Of a DNA stretch of 64,000 bases, positions 33,390 through 42,300 are shown piece after piece; positions within the stretch are counted from its first letter, which is position 1, and every line of letters starts with the position of its first letter. Position numbers and translations under genes: made by a program. The notes beneath the pieces are model-generated. The model searched no databases and was not told the DNA's origin. It saw nothing but the letters and a program-made list of their open reading frames with translations. The stretch is from S015-6 sp964384945 (GTDB lineage: Bacteria; Desulfobacterota; DSWW01): contig CAYLMK010000003.1 of NCBI GenBank assembly GCA_964384945.1, positions 124,001 through 188,000 of the forward strand. Reading direction: 5' to 3'.

Positions 33390-34523
33390 CTAGATCCCCA
33401 GCACATTGGTCGCCAGCGTGATGACCGCCGTGGCTACGATGATGCCCACAATGGCGGTGACCACCGCGGAGGTGGCGGCATCACCCACTGCGGCCGCGCT
33501 GCGGCCGCACTGCATCCCCCGCATGCAGCCGGCCAGGGCCACGATCACGCCGAACACGGCGCTGCTGAAAAGCCCGATCCAAAGATTCCAGATCCCCACG
33601 GCCGAGACCGTCTGGTTCCAATACTGGACAAAGCTGATGTCCAGAATGCTCACCGCAACCACCAGCCCTCCCAGAATGCCCATGACATTGGCATAGAGGG
33701 CCAGCAGCGGCATCATCAACGCCAGGGCCAGCATGCGCGGCAACACCAGAAACTCCATCGGGGAGATCCCCAGGGTCTTCAGCGCATCGATCTCCTGATT
33801 GACCTGCATGGTCCCCAGTTGGGCGGCAAAGGCCCCGCCGGTCCTTCCGGCCATCACGATGCCCGTCATGATGGCCGCCATCAGCCGCACCATGGCAATG
33901 CCCACCAGATCGGCCACATAGATCTCCGCCCCGAACATCTTGAGCTGAATGGCCCCGACAAAGGCCAGGATCAATCCCACGAGGAAGCTGATGAGCGAGA
34001 CGATGGGCAAGGCCTGGCCGCCGCACGCCTCCAGGATCAGCCAAAGGTCCGACCGGCGGTAACTGGCCCTGCCCCGAAGGAGGTTCAGAAAGGCCATGGT
34101 CGCCTCGCCCACGAATTCCAGGAGCTCTCCCGTGGATTGGAAAAACCTCACCGTCTCGTCCCCCACAAGGGCCAGGAACGAGAGCTTACCCTCCGCCCTT
34201 CGTGCATCCTTCTTCTCGGGCACCGCCGCCGCCAGCGCCAGAAGCTCTCGGACCCCGGCGGGCAGTCCGCTGCTGTCCAGGCTGATCTGACGGCCCGCGC
34301 AGAGCTTTCTCACTTTCGTCACGAAGGTCAGAAGACCCGAATCCCAATCCGAAAGATTCTCCGTTTCGAACGTAATCCGACGGAGTGGAGGGGCGGATTC
34401 GACCCTTTGCCGAACCTCGTCCACCGAGGGAAGTGCCTCTCCGAGCCTCCAGCGCCCTGTAAAAACCAAGGTCAGGGTATCTTCCGAAGGCTGCCTCAGC
34501 AGCAGTTCACCTGGAGCTGACAT
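33390..34523 (-). CDS. MlaE-type permease with an N-terminal STAS-like domain
   Basis: Inner-membrane permease of 377 residues. Residues 1-110 form a STAS-like domain (TLVFTGRWRL and DSSGLPAGVREL); the standard MlaE permease follows from about 125 with five hydrophobic segments and the GRTGGAFAAQLGTMQVNQEIDAL block. In E. coli the STAS protein MlaB is separate, while fused forms are known in many bacteria. The fusion explains the absence of a separate mlaB here. First gene of the operon; GGGAGGTGAAG precedes the ATG. Confidence 0.88.
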   Translation of the reverse strand: MSAPGELLLRQPSEDTLTLVFTGRWRLGEALPSVDEVRQRVESAPPLRRITFETENLSDWDSGLLTFVTKVRKLCAGRQISLDSSGLPAGVRELLALAAAVPEKKDARRAEGKLSFLALVGDETVRFFQSTGELLEFVGEATMAFLNLLRGRASYRRSDLWLILEACGGQALPIVSLISFLVGLILAFVGAIQLKMFGAEIYVADLVGIAMVRLMAAIMTGIVMAGRTGGAFAAQLGTMQVNQEIDALKTLGISPMEFLVLPRMLALALMMPLLALYANVMGILGGLVVAVSILDISFVQYWNQTVSAVGIWNLWIGLFSSAVFGVIVALAGCMRGMQCGRSAAAVGDAATSAVVTAIVGIIVATAVITLATNVLGI

Positions 34524-34735
34524 ACTTCTTCACCTCCCGCGCAGGGACGGCGCAGAAAATCCACCCCCGACCACTCGGAAGGACTACAGCCAACACTCGC
34601 ACAACAACCTCCATGGCGTGTCCTCTTCGGTCCTGGTTATGCCTCCGGATGCGTTCCATGCACCATTTGCCTTGCCCAGTATACCGGGATTGGAAGGCGA
34701 AGGATATGAGACCAAGGTCCCATATCCGCGGATCG

Positions 34736-34831
34736 AGCTATTCGGTCATCTTCATGACCGCCCATGAAAACCCGCAGTGGCCGGAACGGGCAAAAAGAGC
34801 GGGAGCGATTGCCTGCCTGCAAAAACCCATT
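34736..34831 (+). pseudogene. Response-regulator receiver fragment
   Basis: Within the 500-base gap between the Mce operon and the TetR gene, one plus-strand frame reads SVIFMTAHENPQW, ERAKRAGAIACLQKP. This is the second half of a FixJ/NtrC-like receiver domain, with the conserved Thr and Lys. The phosphorylation-site half cannot be found in any upstream frame and the frame continues into nonsense, so it is a short relic. The rest of the gap, 34524-34988, shows no other gene. Confidence 0.5.
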
Positions 34832-34988
34832 CGGGTTACACGCTCTTCTGCCTCCGGATCCATCAGGCTCGAGGGCCGCCGGACAGCGTTTCCGGGGCGG
34901 CAATCCCGATCGTACCAGGGTCCCCGGTGCGGATAGCGTGCACGACGATCTCTCTGAGATTCTCCATTCTTATGTGGGTCCAGAAATC

Positions 34989-35017
34989 TTGACAAGGCAG
35001 GACCCTCACAAGATACT
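34989..35017 (+). promoter_or_regulatory. Sigma70 promoter for the TetR gene, implying leaderless mRNA
   Basis: TTGACA at 34989-34994, a 17-base spacer, and GATACT at 35012-35017. The ATG at 35024 begins six bases later, about where transcription would start. There is no Shine-Dalgarno sequence before it, only CTGGCGCC. Confidence 0.55.
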
Positions 35018-35023
35018 GGCGCC

Positions 35024-35719
35024 ATGAAAGCGCGGTCGAAGAATAGCGCCCGGGCAAGCCGCAGGGATCGCCGCACCGGCGGATCGAAGAACCGGAAAAC
35101 GGCAACCCGGGCAAGGATCCTGGAAGCGGCCAAACGGGTCTTTGCCGAGCACCCTTACTCCTCTGCCAGTATACGTATGGTGGGAAATGCCGCTGAAATC
35201 GATCACCCCCTGATCAGTTACTACTTCCCCACCAAGGCGCACCTGTTCGAAGCGGTGCTCGAGGAGATCGCGGAAACCTATTACGAGGCGAACATCTCCT
35301 GGTTTGAAGGCCTCGAGTCGTTGCACGCCTCCCGGGGTTTTCCGCTCTACATCGATCGCCTTCTCGATTTCACCTCGAAACACCCCGAAGCGTTGCGTAT
35401 CATTGCCCTGAATCTCGTTCAACCCCAGGACGAAGAGATCATCCCGGGGTACAGGCGGATTCAGGCGCTTCTGCTCAGCAACGCCGAGACCTTTCGGAAG
35501 GTGGCCGCCCTGCGAAGCCCGGCCCGTGAGATTCGCATGTTCACGGAAAGCTTCAATACCATGGTCATCAATTACCTGGGGGCCTCGACCTACTATGCCG
35601 GCATTCTGGGCATGAACCCCCGAAGCCCTGCGTATCGCAGATGGGTCAAGGAAGCCCTCCTGTTCCTGTTCCTGCCTCCACTCAAGAGACTGATCCTCGG
35701 AGCGACTCGGAAGGCCTGA
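35024..35719 (+). CDS. TetR-family transcriptional regulator
   Basis: DNA-binding repressor of 231 residues. The N-terminal HTH region (about 28-80: TRARILEAAKRVFAEH, SIRMVGNAAEIDHPLISYYFPTKAHLFEAV in outline) is a typical TetR helix-turn-helix; the C-terminal part is helical and would bind a ligand. The first 25 residues are a basic, unstructured extension. The only TetR gene in the window, it is a candidate reader of the ACCGACC/GGTCGGT operators at 11-14 kb, though it lies about 20 kb away and no such operator is near its own promoter. It is divergent from the Mce operon and could control that instead. Confidence 0.88.
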   Translation: MKARSKNSARASRRDRRTGGSKNRKTATRARILEAAKRVFAEHPYSSASIRMVGNAAEIDHPLISYYFPTKAHLFEAVLEEIAETYYEANISWFEGLESLHASRGFPLYIDRLLDFTSKHPEALRIIALNLVQPQDEEIIPGYRRIQALLLSNAETFRKVAALRSPAREIRMFTESFNTMVINYLGASTYYAGILGMNPRSPAYRRWVKEALLFLFLPPLKRLILGATRKA

Positions 35720-35819
35720 ACAGCGCATCCTCCGGGAAGCGGGGTTTCGTGACGCAGGGGGCGGCGCCCCCATTTTTGCCTGACGACCCCTTGACCGCCG
35801 GATTCACAGTGATTAATTT

Positions 35820-35849
35820 TTGACCAAGTTACAATAAACTCAATAAACT
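35820..35849 (+). promoter_or_regulatory. Probable promoter and strong ribosome site for Hsp20
   Basis: TTGACC (35820-35825), 18-base spacer and TAAACT (35844-35849), in an AT-rich island unlike its surroundings. A near-perfect Shine-Dalgarno AAAGGAGGTG follows before the ATG at 35873. I see no CIRCE element; a sigma32 type promoter cannot be excluded. Confidence 0.4.
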
Positions 35850-35872
35850 CAACCACTTAAAGGAGGTGTGCC

Positions 35873-36316
35873 ATGTTAGTCCGGTGGGATCCTTTCAGCG
35901 AGATCGAAACTCTGCAGAGAAGCATCAACCGTCTCTTCGACGATGTCGGCGCTACGAGAAGGCAGAGGCGGGAGGGGGCGGACGCTGTTTGGGCTCCGGC
36001 CGTGAACAGCTACGAGGACAAGGACGCGTTCCTGCTATCGATCGACCTGCCCGGGATCGATCAAAAGGACGTGAAGATCAGCCTGGACAACAACACTCTG
36101 ACCATTTCGGGAACCCGAAAGCTCGAGCACGAAGAGCAAAAGGAGAACTACCAGAGAATCGAATCCTTTTTCGGAACCTTCAGCCGCTCCTTCACGCTTC
36201 CTGCGACCGTGGCGACCGAGAAGATCGAAGCCAACGTAGAGAGCGGCGTTTTGAAGATTCGTCTGCCGAAACGGGAAGAGTCCAAGCCGAGGCAGATCGA
36301 GATCAAGGGGAAGTGA
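35873..36316 (+). CDS. Small heat-shock protein, Hsp20 family
   Basis: Holdase chaperone of 147 residues with an alpha-crystallin domain. The N-terminal WDPFSEIETLQRSINRLFDD is followed by DLPGIDQKDVKISLDNNTLTISG-type strands (shown in outline), the FSRSFTLPATV turn, and GVLKIRLPK near the end. Length and motif order are normal. Transcribed alone, convergent with the M48 protease gene. Confidence 0.93.
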   Translation: MLVRWDPFSEIETLQRSINRLFDDVGATRRQRREGADAVWAPAVNSYEDKDAFLLSIDLPGIDQKDVKISLDNNTLTISGTRKLEHEEQKENYQRIESFFGTFSRSFTLPATVATEKIEANVESGVLKIRLPKREESKPRQIEIKGK

Positions 36317-36501
36317 GGAGAGATTCCCCGTCCACCAAGATCCTGGAAGCTACAAGGGTGCGAAAAGGGTTGCCTGACGAGACGGGAGGTGCGGACGATT
36401 GGATCTCCGCACCTCCAAACAATGCAAGGACTTCGCGTCGAGGATCTCCTCGAACCAGAACGTTTTCTTCCTGAAATACCTCGCAGAACCGCGCCTGTGC
36501 T

Positions 36502-37329
36502 TCACTGCCGATTTTCCCTCGGATCATAGTATTTCATCGCCTCGGGAAGCAGTTGCCGGATTGCCTCGATCCGCGTTTTATCCGAAGGGTGCGTGCTCAG
36601 AAACTCGGGCGGGGCAGCACCGCCCTTTTGGGCCGCCATCCGGCTCCAGAATCGAACAGCCTCATTCGGATCGTAGCCGGCCATGGCCATGAAGATCAGG
36701 CCCAGTCGGTCCGCCTCGTTTTCCTGAAGGCGGCTGTAAGGGAGCAGGATACCCACCTGCGCCCCAAGACCGTAGGCCGCCATCCAGAGCGCCTGCGTGT
36801 GTTCCGGGCGGGATTCGAGAGCCGTGGAAAGCGCGACCCCGCCGAGCTGGGTCAGCAGGGCCTGGCTCATGCGCTCGTTGCCGTGTCTGGCGATGGCGTG
36901 GGCGATTTCATGCCCCATGACCACGGCCAGGCCGGTCTCGCTTTCGGCGTGCGGCAGGATCCCCGAGTAGACCACAACCTTTCCTCCCGGCATGCACCAG
37001 GCGTTCACTTCTTTGCTCTCCACAAGGTTGAACTCCCATGCGTAACCGTTCAGAGCCGACGACATATTCTGTTGCGCGAAGTACCGCTCCACCGCACCCT
37101 GGATCCTGCGGCCGACCCTGTGCACCATGGCGGCTTCCTCGGTGTTCCGGATCACCTTCTGGGAACTCATGAACTGGCCGTACTGCTGCGCGCTCATGGG
37201 AAGAATCGTGGAATCCGGTATCAGGCTGAGCTGCCTTCGGCCGGTCACCGGCACGGTGCTGCAGGATGCAATGAGCAGGGTGAGGATCAGAAAGATGCCC
37301 GGACGGCAACGGCAGAATTCCCTGTTCAT
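36502..37329 (-). CDS. M48-family metalloprotease, lipoprotein
   Basis: Zinc protease of 275 residues anchored by a lipobox (LTLLIASC, Cys near 23). The zinc site HEIAH lies near residue 138 and the third ligand is in NEADRLGL. Related to Oma1/LoiP/YcaL-type peptidases that degrade misassembled outer-membrane proteins. Ends in a DKTRIEAIRQLLP block common in the family. A GGGGGGTG sequence precedes the ATG. Confidence 0.9.
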   Translation of the reverse strand: MNREFCRCRPGIFLILTLLIASCSTVPVTGRRQLSLIPDSTILPMSAQQYGQFMSSQKVIRNTEEAAMVHRVGRRIQGAVERYFAQQNMSSALNGYAWEFNLVESKEVNAWCMPGGKVVVYSGILPHAESETGLAVVMGHEIAHAIARHGNERMSQALLTQLGGVALSTALESRPEHTQALWMAAYGLGAQVGILLPYSRLQENEADRLGLIFMAMAGYDPNEAVRFWSRMAAQKGGAAPPEFLSTHPSDKTRIEAIRQLLPEAMKYYDPRENRQ

Positions 37330-37638
37330 ATAGGCACCCCCCTCTGTCCCATGCCTTGGATGGGCTCCGATAGCCCTCTAGATTCACGGCATGCCGGTCT
37401 CTTCGCCCGGCAACCTCAAGGACAGACCAGAAACGGGCTTCTTGTCAAACCCCTCGGGTCGCGCACTCCCCTTACGTTGTTCTATTACTTCCAGGGAGGT
37501 CCGGGAGGACCCCTTTCGGCTTCCCGCTTTGCCGCCGCGCCAAGAACCTTCCGCTTCCGCGCCCGCGATCCCCCTTGCAAGTCGTGCCGGGCTGGATTAG
37601 AAGTGGAAAACAGCGAACCCCATCGAAGGAGGTCCCGG
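37330..37638. other. Intergenic gap between divergent genes
   Basis: 309 bases between the M48 gene (minus) and the purine permease (plus). It should contain both promoters, but I see only a minus-strand TTGACA at 37443-37448 with no convincing -10. No small gene is recognised. Confidence 0.4.
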
Positions 37639-39003
37639 ATGCTCGAAAGGATCTTTCATCTCACGGAAAACCGGACAGACCTCCGAACCGAGATCCGGGG
37701 CGGGCTCGTGACCTTTGTCACGATGAGCTACATCATCTTCGTCAACCCCGCCATCCTGGCCACCTTCAACGAGACGGGAATGGATTTCGACGCAGTCATG
37801 GTGGCCACCTGCCTCTCTGCGGCCCTGGCCACCCTGATCATGGGCCTTTACGCAAACTACCCCGTGGCGCAGGCCCCTCTGATGGGGGAAAACGCCTTTT
37901 TCGCCGCCACCGTGATCGTCGGTATGGGCGTCTCCTGGCAGGCCGCACTGGGGGCGGTCTTTATCTCCGGAACACTCTTCTTGCTTCTCACCTTCGCGCG
38001 GGTGAGAGAACTCATCCTGGAGTCGGTACCGGAGTCTCTCAAGCTCGGCATCGCGGCGGGCATCGGCCTCTTCATCGCCTTCCTGGGGCTCCAGGAGGGA
38101 GGCCTGATCGTTGGCAATCCGACCACCATGGTCGCGATGGGCAAACTGCACGAACCATGGGCCCTCCTCACCCTGGGGGGGGTGGTCATGATCGGGGTCC
38201 TCACGATCCGCAGGGTCAAGGGGGCCATCCTCTGGGGCCTGCTAGCCTCCACCCTCGTCGCCCTCGCAACGGGGATGATCGAGCCCGACCTCAGCCACGG
38301 CATTCTGGGCGCTCTGGTGAGCAAGCCCCCATCGCTCGCACCCACCTTCCTGAAACTCGACGTGAAGGCCGCCCTTTCCCTCACCATGCTTCCCATTATC
38401 CTGGTTTTCCTCTTCATGCTCGTCTTCGACACCATCGGCACGCTGATCGGCGTCGCCCAACCCGCCGGCCTGCTCCGGGACGGGAAGCTTCCCCGGGCGG
38501 AAAAAGCGCTTCTCTCGGACGCGGTTGCAACGACCGCAGGCGCCCTTCTGGGCACCTCCACGGTCTCCAGCTACATCGAGAGCGCCACCGGCATCTCGGA
38601 AGGGGCACGGACAGGCCTGTCCAACATGGTGGTCGGTCTGTGCTTCCTTCTGGCCCTCTTCTTCTCCCCGCTGGTTCGACTGGTCGGGGGAGGTGTCGTT
38701 GTGGACGGCGCCGTGTACAATCCCATCACCGCGCCGGTCCTGATCCTGGTGGGCTGCCTGATGCTGTCGAACGTCAGGCGGATTCCCTTCGACGATCCTT
38801 CCGAGGCGATTCCCGCCTTTCTGACCGTCGTCGGAATCCCGCTGAGCTACAACATCGCGTACGGGCTCGCCCTCGGCTTCATTGCCTATCCCGTCCTCAA
38901 GTTGCTCGGAGGAAGAGGCAAGGAGGTAAGCGTCGTGGTCTATGCGGTCGCCGCCGTCCTCGCCCTCGGGCTCTACTTCAAGGAAATCTACTTCACAGGG
39001 TAG
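37639..39003 (+). CDS. NCS2 (AzgA/GhxP-type) purine permease
   Basis: Inner-membrane nucleobase:cation symporter of 454 residues. The N-terminal TFVTMSYIIFVNPAIL and MGENAFFA blocks, the FMLVFDTIGTLIGVA segment and TSTVSSYIESATGISEG are the standard signatures of COG2252 permeases for adenine, guanine or hypoxanthine. About 12-14 membrane segments. The start at 37639 follows AAGGAGGTCCCGG. No purine metabolism gene is adjacent. Confidence 0.93.
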   Translation: MLERIFHLTENRTDLRTEIRGGLVTFVTMSYIIFVNPAILATFNETGMDFDAVMVATCLSAALATLIMGLYANYPVAQAPLMGENAFFAATVIVGMGVSWQAALGAVFISGTLFLLLTFARVRELILESVPESLKLGIAAGIGLFIAFLGLQEGGLIVGNPTTMVAMGKLHEPWALLTLGGVVMIGVLTIRRVKGAILWGLLASTLVALATGMIEPDLSHGILGALVSKPPSLAPTFLKLDVKAALSLTMLPIILVFLFMLVFDTIGTLIGVAQPAGLLRDGKLPRAEKALLSDAVATTAGALLGTSTVSSYIESATGISEGARTGLSNMVVGLCFLLALFFSPLVRLVGGGVVVDGAVYNPITAPVLILVGCLMLSNVRRIPFDDPSEAIPAFLTVVGIPLSYNIAYGLALGFIAYPVLKLLGGRGKEVSVVVYAVAAVLALGLYFKEIYFTG

Positions 39004-39108
39004 GAAACGGCCCGCCGGCAGGTCCTCCGGCAGGTCCGCGCGTAGTGAGGAATGGGTTCCTGCTGCGCCCGGATCGGGTCCCGGCAAGCGAACCGGCCCG
39101 GTGAGGAC

Positions 39109-39128
39109 GAAAGCGGGCGGTCGCTTTC
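39109..39128. terminator. Hairpin between convergent genes
   Basis: GAAAGCG (39109-39115) pairs with CGCTTTC (39122-39128) around a 6-base loop. No run of T follows on either strand, so if it stops transcription it does so weakly or with Rho. Confidence 0.3.
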
Positions 39129-39177
39129 AGGCCGCTCCTCGGGCGAGCCGTCTGCTTGGAAAGAGATCCGTTGGAAA

Positions 39178-39753
39178 TCATCCATGGAGTTTTCTGAGAA
39201 GCCATGCCATGTTCTGGCCGAGGACCTGCATGGTCCGCACGCCCTCCTCGTCCTGGTTCACCTGCCCCGGCGTCATGCCGATGCCCATGTTCCAGTAACT
39301 CGACCCGGGAACGATCATCTGGTGGTACGTGAAGAGGTGATTCATCGTGTCGAAGGCGTGCGTGCTGCCCGCCCGGCGTACGGCGACGACCGCGGCACCC
39401 ACCTTGCGCTTGTACATGTAGCCGTTTGCCGTGCCCACCATGCCCGCCCGGTCGATCAGGGCCTTCATCTCGGCCGTGACGTCGGTAAAATAAGTGGGAG
39501 AACCCAGGAGAATACCGTCTGCGGCCAGCATTCTCTCGATGCACTCGTTCAGGATGTCGTCGTCCACCGCGCATCGCCGGTCCAGGTTCTTCATGCACTT
39601 GTAACATGCCACGCAGCCCCGAATCTTCTTCCCTCCGACCTGAACGGTTTCGGTCTCGATCCCTTCCTTTTTCAACTCCTCGAGCACAAGGTTGATCAGG
39701 ATGCTGGTGTTTCCGTCCTTGTGCGGGCTTCCGTTGAACGCCACGACCTTCAT
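39178..39753 (-). CDS. NADPH-dependent FMN reductase / flavodoxin-like protein
   Basis: Flavoprotein of 191 residues. FMN-phosphate loop NGSPHKDGNTSIL near residue 6 and GSPTYFTDVT near 84 are typical of the NADPH-dependent FMN reductase/iron-sulfur flavoprotein group. GCVACYKCMKN and a further Cys in RRCAVDDD give four cysteines that might bind a cluster, as in archaeal iron-sulfur flavoproteins, although the spacing is not exact. Followed after 20 bases by the epoxide-hydrolase-like gene's stop region, probably same transcript. Confidence 0.85.
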   Translation of the reverse strand: MKVVAFNGSPHKDGNTSILINLVLEELKKEGIETETVQVGGKKIRGCVACYKCMKNLDRRCAVDDDILNECIERMLAADGILLGSPTYFTDVTAEMKALIDRAGMVGTANGYMYKRKVGAAVVAVRRAGSTHAFDTMNHLFTYHQMIVPGSSYWNMGIGMTPGQVNQDEEGVRTMQVLGQNMAWLLRKLHG

Positions 39754-39772
39754 CGTACGGTCCTCCTCTGGT

Positions 39773-40729
39773 CTACGACACCCTTTTCAGAAAACCCAGA
39801 AGGGCTTCGTTCACCTCTCTGGGCCGCTCCATGGGCACCCAGTGCCCGGAGCCTTTGACGATCACCTTGCCTCGCATGTCCGACACGTAACGGTCCATCA
39901 GGTCGAGCCACCCTCCTCCCCCGAAGGAGAGCACCGGATCCTTCGCGCCGGCGATGAAGAAGGAAGGCGGACCGACCTTGGCTTCCTCGAGCTGCGGCGT
40001 TATTTCAGCGTTTCGGTCGATGTTCCGGTACCAGTTGAGCGGCCCCCGGAAACCGCTTCTTTCGTACTGGGCCACATAATAGCCGAGGTCCTCCTCGGTG
40101 AGCCAGGGCGGAAGCTTCTCCGGGTTCATCATCCCGTCCAGGAACTTGGCCGTGCAGGGCTTTGGAGCCGCCAGGAGGCCGTCGGGCGCATCGCCCGAGA
40201 TCGAGAAGTAGATCGTTCGCAGGGATTTGCGGACATCCGCCTCGAGCTCCGCCTCGGCCACGCCCGGCTTCTGAAAATAGACCATGTACCAGAAATTGTC
40301 GCCAAAGGTCTCCTGCCGCGTCATCACACCGGCCCGCCAGCGTATGTAAGGGACGCTCATGCCGACCACGGAACGAGTCCGGTCCGCATGCAGAAGGGCG
40401 GTGTGCCAGGCGACCGGCGCGCCCCAGTCGTGTCCGACCACATGAAAGGTGTCATGGCCCAGGGCGTCGGCGATCCCGACCACGTCGCGGGCCAACTCCA
40501 CGATGTTGTAAGCCTCGATCGCCTCGGGTCGGTCGCTTGCGCCGTAGCCCCGCTGGTCCGGCACCGCCACCCGGAATCCCGCCTCCACGAGCGGATCGAT
40601 CTGGTGGCGCCACAAATACCAGCACTGGGGAAACCCGTGCAGGAGGATCACAAGAGGCCCCTTCCCTTCGACCACGGTGCGAAGTCGGATTCCGTTCGTT
40701 TCCACCATCTTGAACGTCCGGTCTTTCAT
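39773..40729 (-). CDS. Alpha/beta hydrolase, epoxide-hydrolase-like
   Basis: Cytosolic hydrolase of 318 residues. HGFPQCWYLW supplies the HGxP oxyanion region, GHDWGAPVAW contains an aspartate nucleophile (epoxide hydrolase and haloalkane dehalogenase type), NWYRNID gives a lid tyrosine, and GAKDPVL and GSGHWVP supply acid and base. Nucleophile Asp rather than Ser favours epoxide hydrolysis. The start at 40729 has GGGGGTG upstream; an earlier ATG adds 15 unlikely residues. It follows the thiolase gene by 105 bases. Confidence 0.87.
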   Translation of the reverse strand: MKDRTFKMVETNGIRLRTVVEGKGPLVILLHGFPQCWYLWRHQIDPLVEAGFRVAVPDQRGYGASDRPEAIEAYNIVELARDVVGIADALGHDTFHVVGHDWGAPVAWHTALLHADRTRSVVGMSVPYIRWRAGVMTRQETFGDNFWYMVYFQKPGVAEAELEADVRKSLRTIYFSISGDAPDGLLAAPKPCTAKFLDGMMNPEKLPPWLTEEDLGYYVAQYERSGFRGPLNWYRNIDRNAEITPQLEEAKVGPPSFFIAGAKDPVLSFGGGGWLDLMDRYVSDMRGKVIVKGSGHWVPMERPREVNEALLGFLKRVS

Positions 40730-40834
40730 AAAACACCCCCTGGGTTTCTGGAAGAGCACCGCGTTCGCGCACACCGGTTGCGGTCAGGACTGGTCCCCGC
40801 CCGCCCCCCTTCTTGAACGTCTTCCGACCGGTCC

Positions 40835-42016
40835 CTATTTGTTCACGTTCTGCCAGAGCGTGGCATTGGCATTGCCGAACCCGCCGCAAAGCATCGCCAC
40901 CCCGTACCTGGCGTCTTTGTAGTCGGTCTTCATGATGTTGTTCAGTGTGACCAGAATCCTTGCCCCCGATTCGCCGAGCGGGTGGCCCAACGCCAGGGCG
41001 CCCCCCCAGACATTGACGTTCGCAAAGGGCGCGTTCTCCGCAATCCCCAGCTCCCGCAGGCACGCGAGGCTCTGGCTGGCGAAGGCCTCGTTGAGTTCCC
41101 AGACACCGATGTCTTTCACGGTAAGTCCGCTCCGTTCCAGCAGCTTGCGGGCCGCAGGCACGGGGCCGATACCCATCATGGTCGGGTCGCATCCGGCCAT
41201 GACCCCGCGGACGTATTTCAGGTGGTACTCGAGGCCCAGTTGGTCCGCCTTCTCCCGGCTCATCATCAGCAGCGCCGCGGCCCCCGCCGTGAGCGGCGAG
41301 GAGGTGGCCGCAGTGACCACCCCGTTCTCGGGGTCGAAGGCCGGCTGCATCGCGGCCATCTGTTCCATCGAGATCTTTTCCCGGACCCATTGATCCCTGT
41401 CCACGACGAACTTCGTGCCGTCTTCCTTTTCCCCCTCGAGCGGGACGATCTCCGTCCGGAACTTGCCTGCCTTCGTGGCCTCGAATGCCTTCTTGTGGCT
41501 CCAGAAAGCCATGTTCTCCTGGTCTACCCGGCTGACCTTATACCTTTTCGCCACCTTCTCGGCCGTGGCGCCCATGGGCAGTTCCGCAGGGTTGTAGCGC
41601 TCGGCCAGTCTTGGGGGGAATTGCATGGCAAAGGCCATCGGAACCTTCTGCATGTCCTCCACCCCGGAGGCGATATAGATTTCGCCCTCCCCGGCCATGA
41701 TGGCCCGGGCCGCGTGTTCGGCCGCCGCCATACCCGAAGGGCACTGCTGGCCGATCCCGTTCGTGGCCACCGACTCCGGAAACCCGCCCGCGAGCCATGC
41801 GAGCCTCGCGATATCGTTCTGGACACCGGCCTGGTTGGCCGTGCCGCAGAACACGGCCTCGACGTCTTCCGGCCTGACCCTGGGATTCCTGGCGAAGAGC
41901 GCCTTGTAGACCGCAATCAACATTGTATCGACGCTCACGTTCCTGAACCATCCCTTTTCCGCGTGGGCCCGGGCATTCGCCGTCCTCAGGCCGTCAACGA
42001 TGACACATTCCCTCAT
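40835..42016 (-). CDS. Thiolase family acetyl-CoA acyltransferase
   Basis: Thiolase of 393 residues that would cleave a 3-ketoacyl-CoA. Catalytic Cys in GIGQQCPSGMAA near 92, NEAFASQSL, GHPLGESGARI with the active His, and a second Cys in MLCGGFGNA are present. The usual NVNGG before GHPLG reads NVNVWGG, a small deviation. It probably ends a beta-oxidation-type sequence begun by the ligase and dehydrogenase genes elsewhere in the window. Divergent from the Cys-rich Fe-S gene at 42301. Confidence 0.93.
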   Translation of the reverse strand: MRECVIVDGLRTANARAHAEKGWFRNVSVDTMLIAVYKALFARNPRVRPEDVEAVFCGTANQAGVQNDIARLAWLAGGFPESVATNGIGQQCPSGMAAAEHAARAIMAGEGEIYIASGVEDMQKVPMAFAMQFPPRLAERYNPAELPMGATAEKVAKRYKVSRVDQENMAFWSHKKAFEATKAGKFRTEIVPLEGEKEDGTKFVVDRDQWVREKISMEQMAAMQPAFDPENGVVTAATSSPLTAGAAALLMMSREKADQLGLEYHLKYVRGVMAGCDPTMMGIGPVPAARKLLERSGLTVKDIGVWELNEAFASQSLACLRELGIAENAPFANVNVWGGALALGHPLGESGARILVTLNNIMKTDYKDARYGVAMLCGGFGNANATLWQNVNK

Positions 42017-42300
42017 CCCCGTCCCTCCTCGTCTTCGGTTTCACGAAACGCCTCTGCCGATTCCTTCCTCGCCCAGGCGGAGGGGGATGTCCTGTCCACC
42101 ACGCCCCGGGCGGGAAGGGCCTATTGTACGGATTGCCCAAAGGATGGTCAAAATCGTTCCCCTGCCGGCCGCGGGGCGATCCTCCGGTCGGTTCGACCAC
42201 GGCAGGCCTCCGAGCGTTGGTTGGCGCCCGGGCCCCGGTGCGATATACTCGAGCCAGGCGTAGGAAGACCGGCACGAGCCCCCACCCAAAGGAGCATGCC

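Noticed and set aside
37443..37448. Minus-strand TTGACA before the M48 protease gene as a promoter
   Set aside because: No acceptable -10 at 16-18 bases.
40824..40834. CCGACCGGTC near the thiolase stop as an operator
   Set aside because: Short, at the end of a gene, no adjacent promoter; likely chance.
42186..42198. GGTCGGTTCGACC between the thiolase and the Fe-S gene, as a fifth TetR-type operator
   Set aside because: Only one half resembles GGTCGGT, and no TTGACA promoter is next to it; kept out of the operator set.
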